Source of the DNA: Uranotaenia lowii
Taxonomy: Eukaryota > Arthropoda > Insecta > Diptera > Culicidae
DNA length: 64,000 nt
Assembly: GCF_029784155.1 (NCBI RefSeq)
Contig: NC_073693.1
Span: forward strand, 239,010,750-239,074,749
Reading direction: 5' to 3'
Shown: one piece after another, positions 13,001 to 25,000 of the stretch
Layout: every line of letters starts with the position of its first letter
How positions within the stretch are numbered: position 1 is the first letter of the stretch
The notes under the pieces: model-generated
The model's database searches: none
Told to the model about the DNA's origin: nothing
The model's input: the letters and a program-made list of their open reading frames with translations, nothing else
Translations under genes and position numbers: made by a program

Positions 13001-16000
13001 ATTGATAGTGGTTTATCGTGCTTTGAATTAACTAGAAATATACAACAATTTTTAACAAACTGTTTTTTGGGATTAATATGTTTAACAAACCTTTTTCACT
13101 TGTTCGTCAGAATATTTCCTGATTGCCTTGGATTCACGATAATTTTCAGAGAAACGGTGAATGCAATCGAAATAATGGAAAAAGTTCGTAAATCTTTGCC
13201 CGCCATTCTCGAAGAATCTGAAACATAATAATGACAGTTCAACATATCAATGCAAATCAGAATAATGACCAACCGAAAAAAGATCAAAATGTACAAACAT
13301 TAAAAAAAATCTCTAGCAGTTCAACCCAACTTTACACGAACCGGATGAAACCCTATAGACTCTCCCACAAACACAAGATCCAGAAAAAGATGCCAATTCT
13401 GTGTATTTTTTTCCGATTAATCAAATGGAGGCATTTAGAAAAAAAGTAGGTTGTTTTAAGATCCAATTCATTTTAATTAGTTTAGTTTGTTTATTTATTT
13501 CTAATCAACAGACAAAATATAGCTATTGGCCCCGAATTATAATTAAAAACAAAATTTATATCTTGTAACCAGCGTTCTGTTGTTTACAATTTAAACTCTG
13601 CTGCTCGGATCAACTGGTTTTGATGTTTACAAAATTGTTATATTTTTTTTTGGTAACTATCCGTAAATTCTTAAATGTAAACGTGTCATATTTAGTGTTT
13701 AGTAGCCTTGGGAAAAACCAAACATCAACCATAAAAATAAGTTAATGATAAGTTTTAATCGCCGATAAATTTATTAATTTAATATGTTCATTGACACGTG
13801 CGGCGAGATGAAACGCTAGGTAGAAGAATTTGTAAAGGCATGAAGAATAGGCGGATAGGCAAGCATCAGATGAGCTTCGTAGGATAAAGTTTGGATACGT
13901 GTTGAAACTGTAAGTCTAGGGCATTTTTATTGGAAAGCATGAAAGTGTGGTGGTACGCCTTTGCCGTACAACAGACTACTCTGTATAGGAAGCGTGATCG
14001 ACTTTTGATCAACACATTCCTAAACACAGCAGGCCAGTTGGACTGTGTACTGTCAATACACAGTCAGGCAAAAACGTAGCACCACACCGACTTACATGTG
14101 CTTTCTTAGATGCGCACCCGATTCTAGTGATGATTGCAATTTTTGGGTTTCGCTTAAAGTAGTTGCTACTTGTTGATTTTTCACATTTTATCTACTCGGC
14201 GTCCCTACTTTGCGAAAATTATCTAAGTGAATCGTAATTTGTTTATTCCCATTTATTAACCCCCCTTTTTTGTCAAATTATTGGTTGATGATAAGATTCA
14301 CTTAGATAATTTTCGCAAAGTAGGGACGCCGAGTAGATAAAATGTGAAAAATCAACAAGTAGCAACTACTCTAAGCGAAACCCAAAAATTGCAATCATCG
14401 CTAGAATCGGGTGCGCATCTAAGAAAGCACATGTAAGTCGGTGCGGTGCTACGTTTTTGCCTGACTGTGTATTGACAGTACACAGTCCAACTGGCCTGCT
14501 GTGTTTAGGAATGTGTTGATCAAAAGTCGATCACGCTTCCTATACAGAGTAGTCTGTTGTACGGCAAAGGCGTACCACCACACTTTCATGCTTTCCAATA
14601 AAAATGCCCTAGACTTACAGTTTCAACACCTATCCAAACTTTATCCTACGAAGCTCATCTGATGCTTGCCTATCCGCCTATTCTTCATGCCTTTACAAAT
14701 TCTTCTACCTAGCGTTTCATCTCGCCGCACGTGTCAATGAACATATTAAATTAATAAATTTATCGGCGATTAAAACTTATCATCAACCAATAATTTGACA
14801 AAAAAGGGGGGTTAATAAATGGGAATAAACAAATTACGATTCACTTAGATAATTTTCGCAAAGTAGGGACGCCGAGTAGATAAAATGTGAAAAATCAACA
14901 AGTAGCAACTACTCTAAGCGAAACCCAAAAATTGCAATCATCGCTAGAATCGGGTGCGCATCTAAGAAAGCACATGTAAGTCGGTGTGGTGCTACGTTTT
15001 TGCCTGACTGTGTATTGACAGTACACAGTCCAACTGGCCTGCTGTGTTTAGGAATGTGTTGATCAAAAGTCGATCACGCTTCCTATACAGAGTAGTCTGT
15101 TGTACGGCAAAGGCGTACCACCACACTTTCATGCTTTCCAATAAAAATGCCCTAGACTTACAGTTTCAACACCTATCCAAACTTTATCCTACGAAGCTCA
15201 TCTGATGCTTGCCTATCCGCCTATTCTTCATGCCTTTACAATTTCTTCTACCTAGCGTTTCATCTCGCCGCACGTGTCAATGAACATATTAAATTAAAAA
15301 TAAGTTATACTGCTCATGTCAATCAATGAAGACGTCAACGATGGAGACAGGACTTTATGGACGGAAATGAAAAGAAGAGGACGTGGATTAAAGGTATACA
15401 TAGGATTTATTCACCTATTTAGAATATGCTGATAGGTTTAATGAAATTTTTTTTCTTGATTTAGTTGAGTAATTCCTGGTTTATGATCAAATTTTCCCGG
15501 ATATTTCTATTGATAGGGATCTTTGTATTGCTTTGATTCAGCGGATATTTCTCGGATTTTTGGTCAACAATTTTGGAATCATATGTTCGGATTTTGCCGA
15601 GTTTTTAGATAAAATAGTTCGGATTGATGACATGCTGAAAAAAATCTGGCAACCTCATTTTAAGTCGGATGAAGCACAAGAGAGTGTCTGTCACAGAAAC
15701 TCTAATTCGCTTATTATTGAAAAGTGTATTTACCTTCGATAAGCTTATTATTTTTCTCGCTTTGTTTTTCATGATCTATGGCATAAGAAAATTTCTTTTT
15801 ATTTAAATGTTAATACCGCTGGATGCAATCCTTTGTAGAAACCTTTTTAGAGCGCAGATGTCGCAAAACATTTGCTGAACCAAAACTTTACACGGATTTT
15901 GTAAAATAAAATGAACAGATTTTTCTGTTAAAAATTTGTTGAAATTTTCCTTCTATATTTTCTTAAACAGAAATTAGATATAGGGGAGATGAGGGCATAA

Positions 16001-19000
16001 CGAGCACCCGAGGCATAATGAGAAGTCCATTTTTCTACATAAGTACGTATTTTCTTAAACAAATTTTCATGAGGACTTGTTTCGTACTACCTATAGTATT
16101 AATTTTTCACCAAAAAAGAAATATCCTTTTCATATTTACAGAAATATTAAATAATAACCAGCAAGGTTCTCAAGTGACGAAAATATTATAATTTTTGAGC
16201 ACCACCAAATAAGCTTTTATGACCTTTCAATCATCTTGATCTGAAATGTACGCACTGCAACATGATCTACACATTGTTTTTCAATTTTCAGCATAATAAA
16301 ATTTTTGATTTTTCACTTTAATCAATTGTAAAACGCGTTTTTACTTTAATTTGTTCACTAGAGGCGAACAGAGCACTTTCAATGAAGGCATAATGAGCAT
16401 TTTCTGCCGGAGAATCTAGCAGCGAATTCAACTCGATGAAGTCAACTGAATAATAGAGCTACAGCTTGGCTTGTTTCGTCTGTCGATTTGGCCTATTGGT
16501 AAGATGTCGGGGAGGTAATCAGTAGACTCGAGTTCGATTCCTGTTCGAGGGGATTTTTTTTTTTGCACATACCATTCATGATTGATTTTTTTTATTGTTA
16601 CATTATACGGCTAATAGCATCAAAGCATCATCCGTCAAACAAAACACCAGAAACATAATGTATGAACATGTGTTAATTCTTTGAATTCTACAAACAGACC
16701 TAGATTATTTTGTTTTTGCTTTGTTTGATGAATCTACGCCTCACCGTTTAGTGCAATCATGATCATAAATGATAAAAGAAGAAAAAAAAAAATCACCTCC
16801 ACCAGGAATCGAACTCGAGCCTACTGATTATCTCTCCGACATCTAACCAATAGGCCAAATCGTCAGACGATACAAGTTGAGCTGTAGCTCTATTACTCAA
16901 TTGACTTCATCGAGTCGAATTCGCTGCTAGATTCCCCGGCAGAAAATGCTCATTATGCCTTCATTAATGGTGCTCATACTGCCTCGGGGGGTTTCTCATT
17001 ATGCCTCTACAGTGACTGGTTTTCAGCTTTCGGCAAAATTTTTTAAAATGCATCTTTAAACGTTTTTATCTACTTTTTCAAGTTTCATCCAATTAGACAA
17101 TAGACTATTTGAGTGTCGGAACACGAATCAATGATGTAATTCACATATTACAGCTGTTCTCTATGGTTAAATAAGCATTTTCCTTAAGGTGCCCATTATG
17201 CCCTCATCTCCCCTACAATCTTATTGTCGACTGAAGGTGCTGAAATGTACAGATATACTTCGAAAAAAAAAATATTCAAAAGCTCCCCTATCCATCCTAT
17301 TTTGCTGCACCACTTTTCTTATGTTCAAAAATGTCTTTATATTTTTATTGTCTTTCTTAATTTTTTAAAATTTTGAAGTTTGAATTAGCGAACCCGAGCA
17401 CTTATTTTTACCCAACATTAAGCAGTTTTGATAAGCGAAAGCTAACTTTTACCGAGTTAGTAGTTTGATTAATGAACCTAACTTCTCTATAAGATAACTG
17501 ATAGTGTGAAGTAACAATCAATCGATATGAATATTGATGGACTTCAGTCAATTGTCCTTCTTCGGCATAAAAACAACATATTTGACTTTTTATCACTACA
17601 CCACCAATTTTGCGTAATGGTACGGTTCTAGATCCAACTTAAACAGAGTATAAACTTTGTGGGACTTATTAAAGAGTTTTACAAAGAAACGGTCGCATTT
17701 GGAGGCAGTTTTCTTTGTATTTATAGCCATTCATTTTGTCGATCGTTATGAAAGAATTAATTGGCAGTTTCCGCAATCTTCACTTTTATTCAAATTTAAG
17801 CTCACTTTTGGGTCCTCTAGGACTTCTTAAGCGATTTACCATGTGAACCATGTAAATATCGAATAGTTGATTTCCAGCTGTTTCTGGATCTCCCACTGGG
17901 ACTTTTCTAGAATTTTCCCGATCCTGCCCAAAAAAAAATGTCAATGAACTTCAGTATTGAACGCTATCTCGAAAACCACTTGACAGTTTGTCACCAAATT
18001 TTATGTACGTACATTACTAGGTAGCTTCACTGAAAATTTCATCAATTTCCATCCATGCATTTAAAAGTTATTTACGAAACAAAGTGTTTTTTTTTCGAAT
18101 ACACTCCTTAGGCAGATTTTTAACACATTCGCCGTCACGGCACCCATATTCGGGTGACGGGTGTATTTCCTAAGGGGCCCCGTCACATCAAAAAGCGTGT
18201 GACGCTCTCTTACTTGAGTTTACCGTTCAGCTTCGCCACACATTTTAAATATGGGAGTTCTCCCCTCTTTGCTTTCTCTCTCTGGAAAATTTCTTTGGGC
18301 CCCTCTAGTAAAACTACCAAAATGAGCTTGGCGACGAACGTGTTAAGGTTGATTCCAGTATATGAAGACTTTCAGTTTACCTTGGATTCCTAATAGTATC
18401 GGAATTCTGCCCCTGATTTTTCAGAATATATGTACCTAAACATTGACTCCTTTGAACTCCTTCGGAGCCATTTTGAACTTGTTTCTCATGCTGCATACAT
18501 TTGCCGTTGTTGGGAGCGTTGATCTATTTTTCCAAAACATAAAAGCTCGCAAAGTACGTCTCGCCTGGAGAATTGTTTTTCTTATCTACATTGGTAATTT
18601 TGGCCTGTTGGTTAATGTTAATAAGTATGATTAGTACAAACAATTCCCTGCCCCCAAAAACTACTTCTTGCCAATTTTCAATAAACAAATCTGTTCTGTA
18701 GTTTCCGAGTCTAAGTGAAAAATACAGACATTATAAGCCTTTTATATATTAGATTACCCTCAATTCCAGATAACGTACGTTTTTAATCGTACAACTCAAC
18801 GGAAAACGTTGATAAATTTCAACAACATCTTTCAATATTGCCAAAAATTGCGAATAAATACCATTTTATATTGATATTTATGTTATTGAAAAACCTTTTA
18901 ACGAGTTAAGAGATTTTGCAACTTGTCGGTCGCTTCAGATTCAAATATTAAAATAAAACGCTACATCCATTTGATTAAAATAACAACTGTATGTATCGCA

Positions 19001-22000
19001 CAATTTAACGATGTAGCGAATTATATTTAGTTAGATGCTTAGAACAGTTTACATGCTCAACATGGTCAACATAGATGTAAACTGACTTTTTTTATTGATT
19101 GATTGATTGATTGCATTCGTTTACGTAAATAAGAAACTGTTTTTTCAATCTACCATACAGTATATAGAAAAAAATGTAAGTTGTTTTGAAATCACCTCAC
19201 CACGAAAGGTGGCCTCCTTCATGTATTATCTTACGCCCCTTAAATAAATACAAACGTTTGAGTGTTCATATTTAAATTTTTTAGCTCATTCAGAAAATGT
19301 ACAAATATTTCGAAGCAAGCAAAAAACTGATTTTAGTAAAGCACCTAGCATCAGTGGTGAGGCCGTCAGCAAATCCAATTTCCAGGTTATGGCCGGGGCC
19401 AATTTGCCACTTATACTAACGTCCGTAAACATTTAATCATCGAATTGCGAAAACGGACCATATACATTTTGTAGATTGGCCTAATTTTGAATCAATTTTA
19501 TGTTTTTTTTTGGTTGAGCCATCAGATGTCTCCAAGGACACCGGAGGGAACTTTAAAAAAAATCAGTGTAAACAAAGACAAATGCAAAATTCTAGTCAGT
19601 TTTGAACGGGTCGTATAAGATAATCTTTGTAGCATTTTTTTACTGAGATACTTAACGAGTTTCGATAAAATTACTGTTGAAGTTTCGAAACACGTTCATG
19701 AATAACCAACAGTGAAATGTTTTTCTCTAAAATTTGAATTTCTAAATCAAATTTTGATGAACGACTATAACAATCTCGACTCAGAACTAAAGCCAAAACT
19801 TCTAAATCTTATTCCAGCCAGGTCCACAATTCTAGTACAGTTTTTTGAAAAAAATTCTTAGAACTTAGGTTCAAAAATCGTTTTCAGATTCCGAATTCAG
19901 ATTAAGGACTGAGGCTCAAAAGGCAGGATTATTATTATTCAGATTCGGCTCGAAGTTAAGTTTAAAAATAAAAATATCAATTTGAGAATTTAAGGATCAA
20001 AATATCAATGTAAAAATTTCATTAGGGATTCCAATTGCAGAAGATCGCAGTCAGTGTGGAAAATCAAACCTGAAGAAACCACAAATATAAAATAAAATTT
20101 GGATTCATTTTTAAGAGTTCATTCTTTGAAAAATTCTGATATTTTTAATATTCACGGGATTCTAATTATAAATATATTTTTAATGGTTAAAGAAATCACG
20201 TAAAAATTAAGATAAAAATTCATTTTATTAATTTGTTGTTTAACATTATTAACATTATCTTGACCCGAATGACAATTATTAAAGGGTCTTTAATAAATAA
20301 TTATTATTATTATTATTTATATTGCAAATTATTCAGAAAGTAAGTTTCAAACTTAAATCTTAATCGAGGTATTCTCGATCGAGTTTTTCTCTTAAATAAA
20401 ACCTAGAGGATCCATTGATTTAACTACCTAAAAAATGCAACTTCTCAGACTACATTTCTATAGTTATTATTAAAATGAATACCTAAAGGGTGATACGATC
20501 AAAATTTGGTCAATACCAACTTGACGTATTTCTTTTAATTTTGCATTTAAAAAAAACCTGAACACCCCTCATTTTGAAGGTGTGTGTGTGTAGAATGTTG
20601 CTCCTATTTTGATTTTGGAATTCACTCTTCAGTTGTCAAAATGCCGTCCAAGAAAGAAGAGCAGCGTATCAAAATTTTGCTCGCACATCGCGAAAATCCG
20701 AGTTACTCGCACGCAAAGCTGGCAAAATCGCTAAAAGTTGCCAAATCAACCGTTACAAATGTAATTAAAGTGTTCGGGGAACGTTTGTCGACAGCCAGAA
20801 AATCGGAAGGCTCTGAAACGACAAAGAGAGTTGCCGGTAGTTTCTAGCGAAACCCTAACCTCTCTCTCCGAGATGCTGCGTCTACAACCGTGCATCGAGC
20901 CCAAAAACGAGCCGGACTATCGACTTACCAGAAGGTAGTGATTCCAAATCGCGATGATAAACAAAATTCGACGGCCAAAGCGCGATCCCGGAGGCTGTAC
21001 ACGACGATGCTGACGAAGTTTGACTGCGTGGTAATGGACGACGAAACCTACGTCAAAGCTGACTACAAGCAGCTTCCGGGACAGGAGTTTTATACTGCAA
21101 AAGGAAGGGGAAAGGTAGCAGATATTTTCAAGCGCATGAAACTGTCAAAGTTTGCGAAGAAATATCTGGTTTGGCCAGCCATCTGTACCTGTGGCTTGAA
21201 AAGCAGCATTTTCATAGCTTCCGGGACTGTCAACCAAGAAATTTACGTGAAACAGTGTTTGAATAAACGTCTCCTGCCTTTCCTGAAGAAACACGGTTGT
21301 TCCGTACTGTTTTGGCCGGATTTGGCATCTTGCCATTACAGTAGAAAGGCATCTTGCCATTACGGTGGAAAAGCGGAAGCCTAACTGAATATTTTTCCTG
21401 AATTTTATACTAATTAAACTTGAAAAAGAAATTTAATTTGATTTTTTAAATAAACGATTTCTTCGATATACACGCGTTTTCCCTTGACCAAACTTTGACC
21501 GTATCACCCTTTATGATTACTATGAACAATTCCCTGCCTCAAAAATAACTTGCCAATTTCAACGATAATCTGTGTAGCGTTATAAATAAATAAGTGTAGC
21601 TATTTCGTCTTGAGTGTGAAGTCAATCCTACCAATAGAGAGAACAAGAAGCCAAATATGCGTGTTTAATTTTAAGTGTGTAAGCTGTCAAACGAAACCAC
21701 ATGGGAAAACGTAAACAAGCATCGACATCGAGAACATTATTCATCGATAAATTTCGCTGTTGCTGTTGGTTTCGTGCACTACGTTGCATTCAGAGGTCGC
21801 GACCGGATTATTCCGCACCGGCTAAAGGTGAGCTAAAACAAATCACCTCAAACGGATCGCATATACATCCATTTTCCTCAACGCACAGGCCACGGGGAAT
21901 TTCAAGGCGACGACACCCTACCTAAGGAGCAACCGGCCAATCCGAGCAGAACTGAAGCTTGCAACCTGTGCTAGTAGTCATTGCCGGCTGTGCTCATAGT

Positions 22001-25000
22001 TTGTCATCGCTGACGGCCCCAACTGGGCGAGGGACGAACTAGCGCTTAAGAAAATTTTGGGAAAAAGAGAAACAACATTTGGTTTTCTACAGGGCCGTTG
22101 TTGATGAGCGAAATTCCCGCCTTGAGCCAAGCAGCTAGCATGTGGCCAACAGACCCAGCTGCAGGCAGTCGGAGGTGCTCCGGGCAGTTGAGGTGCGCCC
22201 GTGGAGCAGTGTTGCCAGTTCCTGTGATAGTCGACCCGACGCAAAAGCTGTGATATTCCTGTGCCAAACCAACTGTGATATGGATGTTGTTCGTCTTGTT
22301 TGTCAGTGTGTACACTAATGTAGGAAATACGGGCCCATAAGTAGGATAAAATAATGTAAGCTAGCATAGGTTTTGAATATGTCCCATTAGTGATAATGCT
22401 ACAGATTTGGGTTTTGAGTGTTTGTGTTTTGGGTTGTAGTTAGCCGTGCAGCACACACTGAGAGTCAGTGGTGCTCAACTTGTTTCATCTGTTCTGTAGT
22501 TTTCGAGTCTATGCATAACAGTAGGGGAGAGTGGGGATACTTGATCCCCTTTTCTTATTTTCGCCATATCTTTTTAGAAAAATTTAGCAACTCGCCGTCT
22601 TTAACATTTTCTGACAGCTTGTAACTTCAAGTTACTATGCTCGAAAAATTAGAACGATACTTGAACCCGTTGATGAACTAGAAGCATTTTCGTGGGAGTA
22701 AAAAAATTGCGATTTTTCTGAAGTTAGGGGAGACTTGATCCCCTATTGAAGGAGACTTGATCTTTTATTCAGGAAGCCCTAATCCTTGCATAAAAATCAA
22801 ACAAAACCCCAAGATAGAATGTTAATTGACTATTTTGGTCATGTTTGTTCTCATTTCACAATTTATAGCAGACATAAGAAAAAATTCTATAACTTTGTCT
22901 TAACGCTCATAACATTGCATACTTAAAGGCGCTTTTTTTATAATTAAGAGAAAATTAATTATTTTTGCTGTTTTCTCCAGACAATTGTTTGATAAATATT
23001 AGTTTTTGGATAAATATTAGTAATTTCGAAATCAGCAATCATAACGATCAATTCAGAAGAAGAATATGCCGTTTGGAAGGGGGATCAATTGTACCCAACT
23101 CTAGGGGATCAATTGTACCCATAATCAACATTTTAGAAAACTTTTTCTGAAAAAAGTTGAGAGTTTTCCATTGCTTTGAAAATATGGCATTATGAAGTTC
23201 ATTTTACGCTCGAACGATTGATACATTGGAACAAATATTTTTTTCATAATTTTTCCATGTAAGGAACATTTTAAAGTGATGAAAAAAGATCTTCAAGTAA
23301 AATTTTGTGAAATTTTTCAAAAAAAGTTCAATTACACAAACAATTATTTTGTTAAAAAAATTTAAACTTCAAGCATTGTTATTTTGCTCATTTTGGCATA
23401 TTTTTCTAGAACATTTGATCTTTGTAAGACATTTCAGTTTCGAGATATAGCTAAGGAATCAAGTATCCCCAGGGATCAAGTATCCTCATTATCCCCTATA
23501 TATTAGACTACCTCAATACCAGATGAAGGACGACTGGTAAAATGAAACATTTTTTAAAAGGTACAACTCGCCGGAAAACGCTGACAAATTTTAACAACAA
23601 TTTTCAATATTGCCAAAAATCACAAATAAATGCAATTTTATATTTAAAACGAGTTCAATTAGTATGCTTCACTTTGACTTGTCTTATAGACGAACAAATT
23701 ATGTTAAGCGAACAAATAACCATGCAGCGTATGGAGAAAAATGTAAGATGTTTAAAAATCACCTTGAAAATCCATTAACGAAAGCTGACTATCTTTTAAC
23801 TTACGCCACCAAATTTTTAACTAATTCAGAAAATGTACAATTTTTTTAAAGCAAGCAAAAACTGATTTTAGTAAAGCACCTAACAACAGTGGTGAGGCCG
23901 CCAGTAAATTCAATTTCAAGGTTATGGCTGAGGCCAATTTGCCTTTCCTACTAACGTCCGCAAATTTAGATAACCATCGAATTTCCAAAACGGACCATAA
24001 ACATTTTGTAGTTTGACCATAAAACTGATCAGGCGAAATTTAAGCTCGATTAGACTCGATTAAGGTGCAACGCGCTCAAAATTTCGATTTTTCGACCGTT
24101 AAAATCACATAAGCGGAAACCACCGATAAACAGATGTACAAGCTAAGCCTTGAAACTACACGGGTGTAAAGTCTCAACGACCGTTTTGAATCAATTTGTC
24201 TCCAAGGACACCAGAGAGAACTGTAAAAAAGAAGATTCAGTGTAAACCAAAACACGTTGAAGTAGCAAAACACGTTCATGATTAAACAAATGATAAAACT
24301 TTTTTGCTATTTTCTCCGAACTTGCTTGAAGTGCTAAAACGCTGTACAATAAGAAACAAGTTCTACCTCGCCAATGCCACAGTGGTCCAGAAATTAAATT
24401 TAGTGGGAAACAATTTTTTGCGTCTTTCCCTTAAGTTTGAAGCATTTAATGTCTAAGACAAACTTTTAAAACGACTTGTTTGGGGATGACGGAAGTTACG
24501 TCGAATAGCTCGAGGATGAGCCTTTTCTGCTCGATCAATGGGTATCACTGTGGGCTGATGGACGCACCCAACACTTCAATTACCGGGTTTTATTTTCCTC
24601 GATATGGGTTTTTACGGATCACTCCCGAAATAAAACAGCACGGCGTAACGTTAACGACTTATATTCTATCGTAAACTAATAAATTATTAGGGTTTTATAA
24701 AAGGCACTCGACCTTATGCTACTCTACGACTAAATACGTTTTCACGACGCTTCTCAAACGGCTACTTTTTTCTTACTACTAATGGACTTTTACACTTAAT
24801 GGACTTAATGCTTATTCTCGCGCCAAGCCAATCGAGCAGCCGCTACCAACATTTGCGAATTGGAAGAGCCTAATTTGAGGTGAGATTGTTTGGTAGCCAA
24901 TCTTGCATGCAATCACGACTCAAGGCGGTCATTTTGAATGAAATATTTTTGGGGTGGTTTATAAAGTTTCTGAGTTATTATTGTTTAACTGTGATAAGAT

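Larger units (their letters stand above)
21514..24310. repeat. Direct-repeat block, right copy, interrupted by LTR and MITE
   Basis: After removal of the solo LTR and the 973-bp MITE, this block is collinear with 18630-19740. Divergence is appreciable, so the duplication predates both insertions. It lies in P450 intron 1. Confidence 0.75.

Noticed and set aside
16480..16550. tRNA-gene-like sequence with A and B boxes
   Set aside because: The acceptor arms do not pair into a cloverleaf, and the same sequence recurs in inverted orientation within fold-back elements at 16.8, 34.2 and 37.0 kb, so it is a repeat component, not a tRNA gene.
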